Positions 43,986 to 56,362 of a DNA stretch of 64,000 bases are shown here, one piece after another. The DNA is from Tetracladium setigerum. Lineage: Eukaryota > Ascomycota > Leotiomycetes > Helotiales. The stretch lies in the NCBI GenBank assembly GCA_031472005.1, contig PZJY01000001.1:3038001-3102000 (forward strand). The letters are read 5' to 3'. The position numbers and the translations under genes were made by a program. A model generated the notes under the pieces. It ran no database searches, was not told where the DNA came from, and was given only the letters and a program-made list of their open reading frames with translations. Positions within the stretch are counted from its first letter, which is position 1, and every line of letters begins with the position of its first letter.

Positions 43986-44364
43986 TGACTACGGACAGGA
44001 CAGCAGTGCAGCTGAATCATCGTTAGTCAGACGTTGCTGTTTTGGAGGAAGCGGGAACAAGTGAATCATGAACAATTGGAGGTATTTTTCTGCATCGAAG
44101 GGAGAATAGACGAATCGTCTTGGTAACATGGTTATCATCATATCTCTTTCTTCCCTTGTCTTCTGCTTTCCAAAAACGAATATCTTTAGAAAGGCGCTAG
44201 GAAAATTTAAACCAAACAACAGTATAATACCTGCTTAAAACAATCGCTTTCCACAACTCCTCTTGCCAAAAATGCATCAACTGAATGTCATCGATCGCCA
44301 TTCTCTAAATTGAGAATTTCTCTTCAAAAATCCAACGAAGCTCACATGAGGGCTTCCAAACCCA
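43986..44364. other. Convergent intergenic stretch, about 380 bp
   Basis: Between the stop codons of phosphomannomutase and the WW-PhoD gene. It should hold both 3' UTRs; no other feature is seen. Confidence 0.5.
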
Positions 44365-47300
44365 CTAGCGTCCAAACTCTAGGCTGGGAATTATTACCGG
44401 GCCATACTTCGTCGGAGGACTGAATCCTCCATCACCTTGCACAATGAAATCTACCGCCAAACTCAACTTCGCCAGACCCTGACTCCCACTATGCTGGCTA
44501 GCGGCATAACTCGTACCCGCTACCACCTCAGGATCATATGCTACAAACGCGACATAATTCCTTCGTCCCATTAACTTTTTCAACTCTCGCGCGCCACCAT
44601 TCGTGTCGGTTTGGAAGATCTCCATCATGTCTTCTTTGGTGTCTGAGACCTGGTTTGTGGTTTTCTGGCCGTTTTGAGGAACGTACAGGGGCTTGTTGTT
44701 GTGTAGCATTTTGAGGACCATGGTGGGTGGAGGTGCAGCTACGACAGCGGAGGAGATGACTTGGTACATTGTTTTGTGGTCACTTGGGTGGGAGGGGTCG
44801 TGGACTAGACCTGCACCGCAGCAATTGACATCTGTGAATTCATGTTAGAACTTGAATGGTAAAAAATGTGATTGGGGAACTAACCTCCTGATAGGAATGT
44901 CATCCGAAGACCCTTTTGGTTTGCAATACCTTGCAGCGTTCTGATCAAGTATGTCCTCTCTAGATCCTTCGATTCGTGCGTCCACATGTCTCGTAGCTCA
45001 TCGGCAATATCAATGTCGCCGAATGTGTTTAGAACTCCTCCCATCAATCCGGACTTTCCAACAGCCTTTTTCACTTGTGAGAAGCCAGATGCAACGACTT
45101 CCTTTCCACCGACAACACCAGCCACAGAACTGGTCATTCGGCCGAGCAAATTGTATGTGCCAGTGACCGCCTTTTTACCAGTTGCCATTGTGTGAGCAAT
45201 GCTTTCCACTGTCTCGAGACGCGGATAGACGACCGGAACTGAGATCATCCATATACAATGTTGGACGCTTGGGGTAGTGTTGCTACCTTCGGGAAGAGAC
45301 CTTGGTAGGTTGGCCCTGCCAGAACTTGACGTTGAGTTCGTTCCGAGCGACAATCTGGTCCAACCACAACAACTGCCGGACCAAGATATTTTACAAAGTG
45401 CCAGCCTGTTCCGGTCACTGTGAAAAGGTCCGTATCGTTGTTGACATTTCGAAGAATCTCCAGAGTTGTGTGATGTTGAAAGAGCAGATACATTTCAATC
45501 CCCACCCTCCCAATATTTTTGAACATTTGAGAATTTTGCATGTAATCGGGATAGGACCCAAATCCGTCAAAACTGTGAAGTATTAGTGGGCACAACCAGT
45601 TGCAGTTTCGGAAACTTACATGTCGTGATCATCAATTTGCAAAACATGAGGGATCTGGGCGAATGCTTCTCTCAAGAAAGGCTGGTCGAAGTGACTTGTG
45701 TAGTAGTGGAAATACGAATGGGAGACATCTTCTTCATGACGCGCCGTCCAAGCTGCCGTCTTTCGGTTCTCTTTGCCACTCATTGCAAGCCACTGCTTGA
45801 GAAGTGGTATCTCTTTCCACAGTCTGTCTCCATAAATCTGATCACCTAAACCGAGTTGAACATGGAAACCACCACATTCGACATTCTTTTGTAGAATGTC
45901 TTTCCACATGAATCCAATTCCGCCAAGTCTCGATCGCTCGTTCACCGTAGTATTCATTGCAAAATCGTTTCCAGAATGTGCGATGAATCGCCAGTTAGTC
46001 TCGAAACGACCAGCCACCAGGAACTCGTAGCGAGTACATCCGAGATGAGATGTGATTGCATAAGTCCATTTTTCACTCCCTGCCTCTGACATTTGAAGGT
46101 CTATATCGTATCTGTAGAAGGTCCATCGCTGGTGAGTGGAGATAGGATTGGCTTTTAGTTGTCGTGGGTTTGGTGACAAGTCCGTACTCTGATGAATGTG
46201 AATTGTCGGTGGCTGCGGCGCATCTGTCACAAGCATAATTGTCCCAAGCCACAGCCCTCTCTCCATATCCATATTGACATAGCGCAAATACGGGCCAAAA
46301 TAGACACCATTGGTGGGTGCAACTTTGTACATGTTCATTCCAGCACTTGGAGGAGGACCTGTAAATCCAGCAGCCGAGGGAGCTTGAGATGTCATACTCA
46401 TGATACTCTCAGCGTAATTTGCAGACGGAAAACCTGGCGAATTTAGTGGAGTTTTGCCAAATGTGCTGAGACCAGGTGAAGCCAGAGGATTTCCATATGT
46501 AGACATGGTTGGTGAAAGGGGAGTAGGATCATGATTTAATGGCATTGGGCCTTTGGGGAACTCCCATTGAGTGGCTTGAGTAGGTAAATGAATGTAGTAG
46601 TATTGTCCTGAGTTTTGGTCCAGATGGGCAATCCAACCTTCTGGGAGTGGCGGAGGCGAGCTGGGCCCTGCACCTTGAAATGGAGATCCGTTGTTGAACT
46701 CATGGTCTGTAATTGGTTGTGGTTGTGGCTGTGGCTGTGGTTGAGCAATTTGTTGTCCTATACTGACGGATTCTTCTCGCGGATCATTCGCAAAAGCAGG
46801 ATGCCCGGGGTGTTGCAAGGCCGGAGAAGCCATTGGAGCTGGAATGCTCTGTTTTGAGTTTGTAACAATTGGAGCAGGTCCTCCCCCAGGTCCTCCCGGA
46901 CGTTTCTCATTTGGATAGGTTTGTCCAGCTGCAGCACCCGCGGGAGTCACGCTAGAGTAGGCAGGTGGTGGTGATGGAGACATTTGCATGCGTTGAAAGT
47001 CTTGCTCCAGAGCATTGGTGTGTGCCGCCGGACCCGGCCTGCCAGATTGATCGGGTTGCTGAGGGTTTGTAACTTGGTTGGGGCCTTGGTAGACGGTAGG
47101 AGGGCCATGAGGGTGCTGGTCAGGAGACTCTGTAGGAGTCCATGGGCGAGGGGCAGTCTGCTGGACCGGAATGAGACCTGGGGACATTGGCATCTGTTGC
47201 CCAGGAGGGTGCCCATACTGGTTCGCGCGCTGGGAAGCAGCCGCATTTTGAGCTTGCAGACTGCTCAACGTGGCCGTTCCAGAGATACCTGCAGCCGCAT

Positions 47301-48149
47301 ATCGAGCTTCAATGCCACCCCCAACTTGATCACCCGGCCCTAAAATTGGAGTCTCGGGCGGGGGAGGAGATCCTCTAGTCGCTCGTGTTGTGGACGTTGA
47401 AGCAAAGCGATTGATTGCACTGGGCGCAATGAGTTTTGTGGTATCGGTAGTTCCGTTGAGTTCAACCGGGTCCGGAGGTGGATTGTATTGTTGAATGGGA
47501 GGCGGGCTGAACTTTTGCCGGGTCTCTTGAGGAGGAACATATTGTGGGCGAAGCTCAGCGGGAGGACCGGTCGAGGATTGTGAGGCTCGCCTCCCGCCAG
47601 CAGGAGGATTGGGCTCTCTCCTCGGCTGTTTGGCAAATAAACCCTCATTATCGTCTGCGGGAGACTCAGGAAGAGGTTTTGGGAATGTACCCCTCCTTTC
47701 TGCTAAGCCAGGGCCTCTCTTGTCCACTGGACTTGAAGTGAATCTCGGGGTAGTATCATTCGTCCCCACCCTGCTTAGGACCGGTCTTCCCTCTTCTCTT
47801 GCAGAGCTGCCCGAAGTTGTTCTACTTGCGGCTGGCCTAGGATCTTCTGGGTAGGGAGCTCGGTGGACACGAGGCTCAGCTGGTTTTTGATATTTGAAAA
47901 TGTCTTTGTCTTCGGGGTATGGTAGGGGTGGAAGGGGCTTGCAGAGCTCGAGGCTCCAGGAGGCAGTGGGAAAGAGTTGGACGATGGAGGGACTGGGTAG
48001 TTGAATCGACTCGAACCCGAGTCTGCTCGAAATCCTGGACTCATCGGCTTGCTTATCCTCAGAGGCTCGACGGTTGGGCTATCTTCCCCATTTGAGGATG
48101 GCCTTTGCAGGAACAACTCCTCATCTGGCTTTCCTTGTCGCGAAGACAT
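44365..48149 (-). CDS. WW-domain PhoD-like metallophosphatase
   Basis: Three exons (48149-45620, 45572-44885, 44831-44365) encode about 1228 residues if one base is added back at two places. The first 490 residues are Pro/Ser/Gln-rich and disordered. A WW domain follows at about 502-535 (LPEGWIAHLDQNSGQYYYIH, then ATQWEFPKGP, with the two Trp and the YYY core). The second half is the fungal PhoD-like phosphatase region: HSGNDFAMNTTV, the catalytic metal-binding IDDHDIFDGFGSYPD, VVVVGPDCRSER and MTFLSGDVNCCGAG. Its substrate is unknown. As written the frame breaks near 47787-47788 (AA on the coding strand; one more A gives KRERPVLSRVG). It breaks again at 45271-45274 (C4; one more C gives TLPPSVQHCIWMISVPVVYP). 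With both additions the length is a multiple of three. Confidence 0.83.
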
Positions 48150-49479
48150 GGCTCACGGTGGGAGATATCTACGTGCAGCACCAGATGTTATTTTTGGACA
48201 ATTTATTTTTTGCGAATGACGGGTGAGCAGCTACCTACCTTCACGAGGCACAGAAAGAATATCGTTGGCTGCGGATAGGGCGGGCGGGATGGTATGGAGG
48301 AAGCAGGTCAGAGTAATGCGACCGCGAGCAGATCGACAGGGAGTGAGTGAGTTGTGAGCAGCTTTGAAACAAAACAAAGAAGAAAGGGAGGAAGGGAGAG
48401 AGTATGTTCTCTATCTCCTTTTTTTGGCAGATGAGATGCCGGTACTTGAAGAACACAACAAGGCGCGCAAGCTATCAAGCAGTCAATCACAGCAAGGAGG
48501 AGGATGGTGACGGCAGCAAGCAGCCAGGCAGGTGGGGGAGGGAAGTCTTGGGCTGGAATACGGAAGCACTGGGCAGATCTGGGACAGCACTGCAATTGGC
48601 GGGGCAGGTGCCGCACGAGCCAGCCAGGGGCTCCAGATGGGAGAGCTGGCGGCTAGAGATCACAAATTGGATGTGGAAGAACAAGGGGGTACGAGCGAGA
48701 TACTTAGGCATGAGGGGAGCAGCGGCGTGTAGACAGGTATCACACTTGTACCTCTGTCCTACTCGGACTGCTGCTTGTTCTCCTTCTCGAAGCGCCGAGG
48801 TGGATGCAAGGACAGATGTTTTGGCGCCGACGCAAGGAAATGAAATGAAATGGAACGGCAGTACAATCCATGTAAATGAATGGATGAAATAATGTTGCAG
48901 GCGGGCATGTGGAAGGAGATGGATGTTGGAAAGAAAAGGAAAGGGAAAGGAGGGTACAATGAAGTTGTCTCTGTCTCATCTTACTAGAGATGCGATGCTG
49001 GGTCTATCTCCTCCAGTCCTCACTCTACTTCGTACATACTCCCATGAGCCTCGAAGTCGAACATGCCATGTATTGTAGATATCAGCCGATCAGTCAAGCA
49101 TAAATAAGGACACCGAACAGATGCGAGGAAAGCAAATGTGTATAAAACAACATTGATAGGTATCGACGAGGAATAGAAGAGAATGGGAGTGGTCGCTTCT
49201 CCTTCTCCAGTCACCAAAATTCAGGATGCAAAATGTCAAACCGCGCCAATTCGCGTCGACCCCACGTGATAATGCCAAGCGCCACTTTACGCGTCGGGAC
49301 GTGGTGTGAGAGAGCGCGACGCATCAAATCTCAACCGCGACTTCCTGAGATGCATCTCATTTTACTGCGAATTTCCCTCGCCAACGTTCTTCTTTCCCAC
49401 GACAACAATCACCACCTTCTCCCTCATCCTTTCTTCCTTCTCCAATCCCACAAACCATTCACTGGGCAACCTCTTCATC
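48150..49479. promoter_or_regulatory. Divergent promoter region of WW-PhoD and CDC6
   Basis: About 1.3 kb between the two start codons. ACGCGTCGG at about 49289 contains ACGCGT, the MluI cell-cycle box consensus read by MBF in yeast and found before replication genes including CDC6. It lies about 190 bp from the CDC6 ATG, a plausible place. CTACCTACCTTC lies at about 48231 near the PhoD start. No coding feature seen. Confidence 0.5.
49287..49292. promoter_or_regulatory. Possible MluI cell-cycle box (ACGCGT) before CDC6
   Basis: ACGCGT is the core bound by MBF in yeast, where it drives G1/S expression of replication genes. A single copy is seen here about 190 bp upstream of the CDC6 start codon. 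A six-base site can occur by chance, so the weight rests on the position. Confidence 0.4.
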
Positions 49480-51466
49480 ATGGTTCTAGGAAAGAGAACT
49501 CGAAGCTCCCCCGACGAAGGTATGTTGCTTTTGCTTTGGAGCTCTCCCTTTTCCCAAGCCCGCCCGCCCTCCTCTACAAAGCTAACACATGAACTCACAG
49601 CCGCACTTTCGCCGCGTGTGAAACGTCAAGCTCGTACCGATACTGAAATCTTCAACGATGAAGACAATAATCCATTCATCACCCGAAAAACTCGAAGCCG
49701 CGCGCAGGATGTCGAGGACAACCAGAGTCCCGCGAAATTGGGTCGCCTCTTTTCGGCTTCCAAATCCAAGACTCTCTTTAGACCGTCAGTCAATGGTACA
49801 TATCATGCCCCATATTGCTTGATAATAACGGTGCTAATCGTGTTGAAGATGAAAATCTGAAGCCAATCCAAAATCCAACTCCTCAAACTCCGCAAACTCC
49901 TCGACATGTCGATGCGCTATCGAAGAAAATCCCCTTCACACCAAGACACCGCGTCATTGTCGCCGGCAAACCCTTTACTCCTCAAACTCCGCGCACTCCT
50001 TTGACGCCAGGTGGTCTAATCTCCACTGTTTATAGCAAGGCGCGACAGGTTTTCGCTCGAAGCAATGAACCAGGACGCTTGATTGGAAGGGAGGAAGAGA
50101 GGGACGAATTGACGGCATTTGTTCAAGAGCGTATCGACAACACCTCAGGCGGATGCATCTACGTAAGCGGACCTCCCGGAACTGGCAAGAGCGCAATGGT
50201 CAATGAAGTGACCTCGAGCTTCGAAGAATCGAATACCTTGAAGAGGGCATACATCAATTGTATGAGTATCAAGACTTCCAAGGATCTATACGGCAACCTA
50301 ATCGACAGTCTGTGCGAGGATCTCGAAGTTCTGGAGGGAGAGGAAACAAAGGCGCTGCAGAATATTTTGTCCCACGAAAGAAGAGCCAAACTGTCTTTGT
50401 TGTGACTCTGGACGAAATTGATCACGTCCTTACGCTGGATCTGGAAATTCTATACAAGTTGTTTGAGTGGTCTTTGCAAAAATCTTCCCATTTGATTTTG
50501 GTCGGCATTGCGAATGCTCTGGATCTGACAGATCGATTTCTCCCCAGACTGAAGGCTCGCAATCTCAAGCCTCAGCTTCTTCCATTTCTCCCATACACAG
50601 CCGCCCAGATCAAGACAGTGATTACAACCCGACTCAAGTCACTTATCCCAGCCGACAGTGCTACACCCGATTATGTTCCATTTTTACATCCAGGAGCAAT
50701 CGAACTCTGCTCGCGAAAGGTGGCTAGTCAGACCGGGGATTTAAGAAAGGCATTTGACATTTGTCGACGAGCGATAGATGTCATCGAGGCCGAAACGAAG
50801 GCAAAGCACCAGCTAGCATTGATCGAGGAAGCTTCGCCAGATAGTCCATCAAAGAGAGCATTGGAGGAGATCTCCAACATGGCATCGCCCAAGCAGAGCT
50901 CCCCGAAGAGCCTGGCCGTGTCACTAGCGACGCTCACAGTTGAGACGGCACCACGAGCCCTGATTATGCATGTCAACAAGATTACCTCCTCAACTCTGAG
51001 TAATGGGACCAGTCAAAGACTCAAGACCTTGAACCTCCAACAGAAAGCAGCCTTATGCGCGTTGGTCGCTCTAGAAAAGAAAAAGAGAACAGCGGCTGCA
51101 AATGTTGGAGCTACACCTTCAAAGACTAAAACCGCAGCACCTACTATCAAGGCCCTTTACGCAGTTTATTGCATGCTCTGCACACGCGACTCAATCCTTC
51201 ACCCTTTGACGAGCACTGAGTTCAGAGATGTCATCGGCAGTCTCGAAACCTTGTCGTTAATCTGTGCAGTTGATGGAAAGAGCGGTTCATTCGTTGCACT
51301 GGGCAGCACGGAAAATAAGCGAAACAAGAAGTTTGGATCTGGTGTTGGTGTTGGTGACGAGAAGAGAGTTGGAAGCTGCGTGAGCGAAAAGGAAATTGCG
51401 CAAGCTGTTGAGGGTCTTGGTGCGGGTATCTTGAAGAGCATTCTGAGTGGCGAAGGGTTGGAGTAG
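49480..51466 (+). CDS. CDC6: CDC6/Cdc18, replication licensing ATPase
   Basis: Three exons (49480-49519, 49601-49795, 49849-51466) encode about 617 residues if one base is added. The N-terminal 130 residues carry many proline-directed sites (SSPDE, LSPRVKR, TPQTPQTPR, FTPRHR, TPQTPRTPLTP), as expected for CDK control of licensing. The AAA+ core has Walker A SGPPGTGKS (about 185-193), Walker B TLDEIDHVL and sensor 1 LVGIANALDLTDRFLPRL. A winged-helix domain follows (ALCALVALEKKKR, then TSTEFRDVIGSLETLSLI). Cdc6 works with ORC to load the MCM helicase at origins. As written the frame ends at 50405. One more T in the T4 run at 50365-50368 gives QNIFVPRKKSQTVFVVTLDE and restores the whole protein. 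Confidence 0.88.
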
Positions 51467-53092
51467 AACGAAAGATTAATTGTTTGTTTGAATCATAGCG
51501 ATGGCGTTGGGATATCACTTGCTGTTTGGCGTTTTTCTTCCACCTAGCATAGAACTTGGCTTCTGGAGGAAGTTAGGTACTGTAGGATTACTTACCTCTC
51601 TTGCATATGAATAGAAAAGATAAATAGAAAAGATTCACACTCGAGAACCTCCTTTGTTTGTTTGTTATAATGGTGGCCCATCCATCTACGGGTTCCATTT
51701 TTTTTCAACTTTTCCATCCTCATTATCCTGCCGAATATTGTCCTGACTGATGTGGGATATTTCAACGGACCTCCTTTTGTGACCCGAAAAAGAATTGAAT
51801 CATTATTGTCGAAGTAGATTTGTAGGAATATGAGTCCGAGAGGCAAATGATATTCCCATGCAGTTCATCCCTGATTATCATTTAGGATTTGCTGAGCTAA
51901 ACCACAGCTAGCGGTGTGGTACAGTACAGTATGGATGCAACCAAGAAGGCGATATCTTGCCACGGCATATCTGCGTATTGACTTTGTTAATTGGTGCGGC
52001 TAGAAGAGCCATTCCTTACCTTCAAAGGTTTGGACGTTAGGGGCAATTTGCACTTTCTGAGAGCCCATGTGATAATTGAACCGTCCGGTATTAATGTAGG
52101 GTTTCGGTAAGGGGCGATGTCTGTTGATGTATGTTGGTTGGACTACTACCTACCTACTCCTCGACTGGACTAGATATCTCGGACTACTGGAGGTGCTCAA
52201 AGGCTTCTTTCTTCGATTAGTATCGGAATTTGCTTCCGGCCCTCGATTTTATTATGAAATTAACCCACAGTCGAGAATGTTTCTTGTCGGGATCTGATAC
52301 CAGGCCAGCAAGGGAAGTCGATCAAGTTGATCGCAAGGACGTTAGGTACTTCTAAGAATGTAGGAAATCGACGATAAAGAAATAACAGCTTGGCGATTCC
52401 CTGGTGCAGCTTTCGGAAGTTAGGTCCATGAATAGGAAGGGTTTCTCTCGACCGTTTTGGTGTGCTAGCCGATGCAACTGTGCGGAGATCTCTCAATTAA
52501 ATCTTGCCCAAAAACACCACCTCGACCACTCATATCTCTAGTCGTGCTGAGGCTCGTAGCACAAACCGAAGATGCCAAGATGGGAGGTGCAGAAATCTAC
52601 ATTCCCACGATCTGCACTCGGGAGCGATGTCCGCTCTCACGACCCTTTCTAGTCCTTCCCGGCGACCTAGTTTCCATCTGAAGGCTTGCTGGCGTTGGCG
52701 CATCTCCCAACCAACGCTTGCTGAATTCCCATGCTGGAGACCGATGGCATTTAGAAAGCTCGATGCGGAGGAATTATTGTGTCGTCGATCCGGGAAAGGT
52801 GCTCGGCCCCACCCGGGACTTTCGATTGGTCGTGGTTGTACTTATCCCGTGCCCGTGTCTCTACCGAATAGGTACAGTACATGTACCTTAACGTTCGAAA
52901 GAAGTCAATACAATTGGACGGAAGCGAATTCCGTCCAATCACCACCATCCATCATATTATTATTGCTATTATTTTCTGGACATCATAATAATTCGCTTCA
53001 TCCGATAAGGAAGGAAGGAAAAGAACAGCAGTTTTGGTTGAAAGATTGGATAGATGCAAGCCCGCCATTCTCTAATCTACCACTTCTACTTC
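51467..53092. other. Gene-free stretch, about 1.6 kb
   Basis: CDC6 3' UTR and flank. GTACAGTACAGTA lies at about 51919 and GGTACAGTACATGTACC at about 52871. An open frame of 262 codons at 52504-53292 on the plus strand is antisense to the small gene at 53093-53384, has no domain, and is rejected. Confidence 0.45.
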
Positions 53093-53384
53093 TCAAGAAT
53101 CCGTCTTTCCTTCTGCGCTTGCTTCTGTCTTTGGACTATCTTTCGCGGATTCACCTTCCGCTTCAGCTTGTTGACCTGCCGTTACAGGCCCTGTATTCGT
53201 ACTTGCGCCGCCGTTGGGGACTTCGACTCTCAGCCGTTCCGATTCGTCGAAACTGGCAAGGAGATCGTCAAGTTTCTTCTCCAGACTGGTGAGACTGGCC
53301 TCGAGGGCTTGGGCTGTCTTCTCGCCTCTGTGTAATTGCGGGGACTATGTTAACAAATGCGGACCTGTAGTGGAAGGGAGGCAT
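53093..53384 (-). CDS. Small coiled-coil protein, 84 aa, two exons
   Basis: Exon 2 (53327-53093) reads GEKTAQALEASLTSLEKKLD, then DLLASFDESERLRVEVPNGG and a polar Glu/Ala/Ser tail ending EGKTDS. This has a clear heptad-like helix and good codon use. A 20-nt first exon (53384-53365) supplies MPPFHY and joins in frame, giving 84 residues. The intron (53328-53364) is only 37 nt with a GTCCGC donor, unusually short, so the first exon is less certain than the second. Upstream on the minus strand lies a TCTTC-rich tract typical of fungal promoters. I recall similar small ALEASL..LEKK proteins in other ascomycetes, with no known function. Confidence 0.6.
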
Positions 53385-55521
53385 TGAGAAGAAGACGAAG
53401 AAGACGAAGAGGAAGAAGAGAAAGAAGAAGCGGGAAGATCAGAGGCGCAGTAGTAGCTGCGAACATTGCTGGATTCAAGTGTCCCAAGTCGTGTGTGGCT
53501 GAGGAGATATCGAGGCATTATTTGGGGGAAGAAATCCAAACTCTGGAGGATGCAAGATCACTTGGTCTTTGGTCCAATTATTCTCAAATTTGGATTTGTC
53601 CCGTATGCATTATCATCATTCGTCTCAACAATAATATGCATGCGGTCGGTGTGCATGGTGGTGGTGGTGGTGGTAACAATTTGCACATGTAGGTAGGGAA
53701 TGGCTATTCCTGCCATGCGAATTGTTGCAGGATAGCAGCACCTACTTTGACAATTCCAGGAAGGCCTAGATTATCGGGGTGTGATCAATTAGCCTCGGTT
53801 CTTTGAATCAATTAGATCGAATTTGAAATGCGATCAAAGTCTCATCGGGGGACAGATGCAAACGTCATGGATGATGATATCTAAGAGATGAAATGTGACG
53901 AGAGCGATGGAGAAGGCGCGTCACCAGGAGGACTGGACTGCGGACTGGACTTACTTGGGCGAGGTCTGCTTCAGATGAGATTTGCTGGTCGGCATCGTTC
54001 GTGGAGGAGGAGGAAGAGGCCATATTTGCTGGGGGAGGGAATAGCGTACTACTCCTTCGGTTGCGTTTCCGAACACCTGTGTCTACTAGTTGCAGCGCGG
54101 AGTGGGGGTTTTTGGAAGAGACAAAGACGAGAGTTCTGTGAAGTTACTCTCTACTGTACTCGTACAGTACTGTACGTCTTAGTTGCTGGAAATACGTAGG
54201 AGGTTGACAGCGCCCCCCTTCCCCTTCACCTTCCCGAGGAAAACGAATTGCTGCGGGCCAACAATCGTCGTCACTTTAAGCGACCTCGGCGCACCACCAC
54301 CGAAAGTTTAGCTTGCAAGCTAAGGCAGGCAAGCAAGCAATATCAATGGGAATTCACCTTATGAAATACAGTAATGGGAGATGTGAAAAGACTCCGGCAC
54401 AGGACGTGAACTATATGGGCACCGAGGTAGATAGGTACCTCTACTAGCATCACAATTTGCACGATATTCCAAATGTGTTCATCCCGAGGGAGGTAAGTTG
54501 TCGGACTCCTCCTGCACTACTGCGCTGACATCGGAGATGCCACCTCCACACGCATTTTCCTTGAAATACCATGTCTACGAATACCGTAGTGTTGCGGAGC
54601 ACCTATGAAGTACGCCGACCGGTGACCCAGCAAAAAAAAAAAACACCCCATGAAGGACCCATAGTGAGAAAAGGCAACGCGCTGGCCATCGCTTTTTACT
54701 ATGCCCCATCGTCTTTCGCATTATTCGAGGCTAATGAAGGCTGATGGATGAATAACGTACCACTTCTGGTCCCAGAGTACCCAAAGAATGCAAATTTGAG
54801 ATCTCGAGAACAAGTCAACCAGGACGAGACAAGGTCCCCCCATGCCTCAAATAATCCACAGTATTACGGAGTATTGTTTACTGTTGCCATTATTATTGCT
54901 GTTATTGGGAAGCATTATTTCACGGGTATTGTACAGTGTTGTCCCTGGAGGGAGGCAGATCGTACAATAATCCACTTCTCTATCTGTCCGGATAGCTACC
55001 CAACGACGCTGCTGACCTGACCCGAGCAGATTATTGTTGAGGTTCAATGACCAAGTTGAAATCATGGAATGATGAGCCCTTGATTATTTCGCCAAAGATC
55101 TCCTCCTTTCCACGGCGGCGGTGCAGTGCTCTCCCTTCCGTATTCCGTACAAATTTTCGAAGATTGGGTCCCGAAATCAAGATTCCCATGTCCTCAACGC
55201 AATGCCATTCACAGTCACTCATCCTTCACCCACACACTAGTACTGCCTCGTGGCGTTTGCAGCTGGATGCTAGATTGAGCAAATTCTGGTCGTCCTGGCA
55301 CGACCAGCGGGGTCGCCGTCTTGTAGTGCCGCGATTCATTAGCCATTTCAAGACAAATCATAATGGGCTCTGTTATTAATGAATGTTAGCGTCTGACCAC
55401 CAGCTCGAGTCACGGACAGAGATACCTTGCTCTTGTTCTCCTGCACTCTTGATCTTCCCGGCAGGTATCGATTCGTTATTCATCATTTACACCATATATA
55501 CATACCTAGGGCGGACCTACT

Positions 55522-55539
55522 TATATATATATATATATA
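55522..55539. repeat. (TA)9 microsatellite
   Basis: Perfect TA dinucleotide repeat in the gene-poor stretch. Confidence 0.9.
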
Positions 55540-56339
55540 GGAAATACATACCGTCCATTATTACACCACCTGCCTCTGTTATAGGGTTTCGGAAGCAGAC
55601 AGATGCAACTGATACCGTCCTTACCCTCGCTACCTATGTAGATAACAATATGTATGCTAACATGTCAATCAAGTCAAAGATCAACTTAAGAAGTAGAATT
55701 CACTACTCTCGTTCTGTTCTGTACTGTTATGTGCAGTCCGTCATGTCGCTGAAGTAGCCGTATGTCCTCCCGGATACTTCATCCGCGAGCTGTCATCAAG
55801 ATGCTCTTGTCGCCAATTATTGTTGTTGACCTCATTCCTGTTATTATTATCATATCACAAGAGGATTTAAGAATAATGCCAATCGAAAATTAGCTAAAAG
55901 ATCGTGCGACTAGCCCTTGGCGGCTATCGGGGCTGCACTCCAATCCCGCGACCACTTGGGACTGGCTGTCGCACCAAACTGTCCCTCCTCCTCCCCAGCT
56001 AGGTACCTAGCCAGCCAGCCAGCCAGCCTAGCTAACCCGTACCGTACCCGGACCTGGGACTGTTTGACTACTCGAGTAGTGCTCGTTCCTCCGTGCGCGC
56101 GCGACCGCCTTCCTTCAGTCGTTCTGGAAGAATCGCATCCCATCCACCATCCACGCTGCCCGCCCGTTTCTTTCTTACTGCCTTTCCCCTTCTTGTCCTT
56201 TGCACATACATTCCGGTCCAGTACACGAAGGGCCTTTTGATTCTCCCATTCTTCCATCTTTCTCCATATCCACATTTCATCCCTTTTCGCCTGTCACACG
56301 TCCGCCACTGCTTCCTCCTCGAACCGTCCTCGACCTTGC

Positions 56340-56362
56340 CATCCATCCATCCATCCATCCAC
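56340..56362. repeat. (CCAT)n microsatellite
   Basis: More than five copies of CCAT inside the CT-rich region upstream of the SAM-HMG gene. Confidence 0.9.

Noticed and set aside
52504..53292. Open frame of 262 codons on the plus strand
   Set aside because: Its second half is antisense to a better coding exon (53093-53327, minus strand), and it has no recognisable domain.
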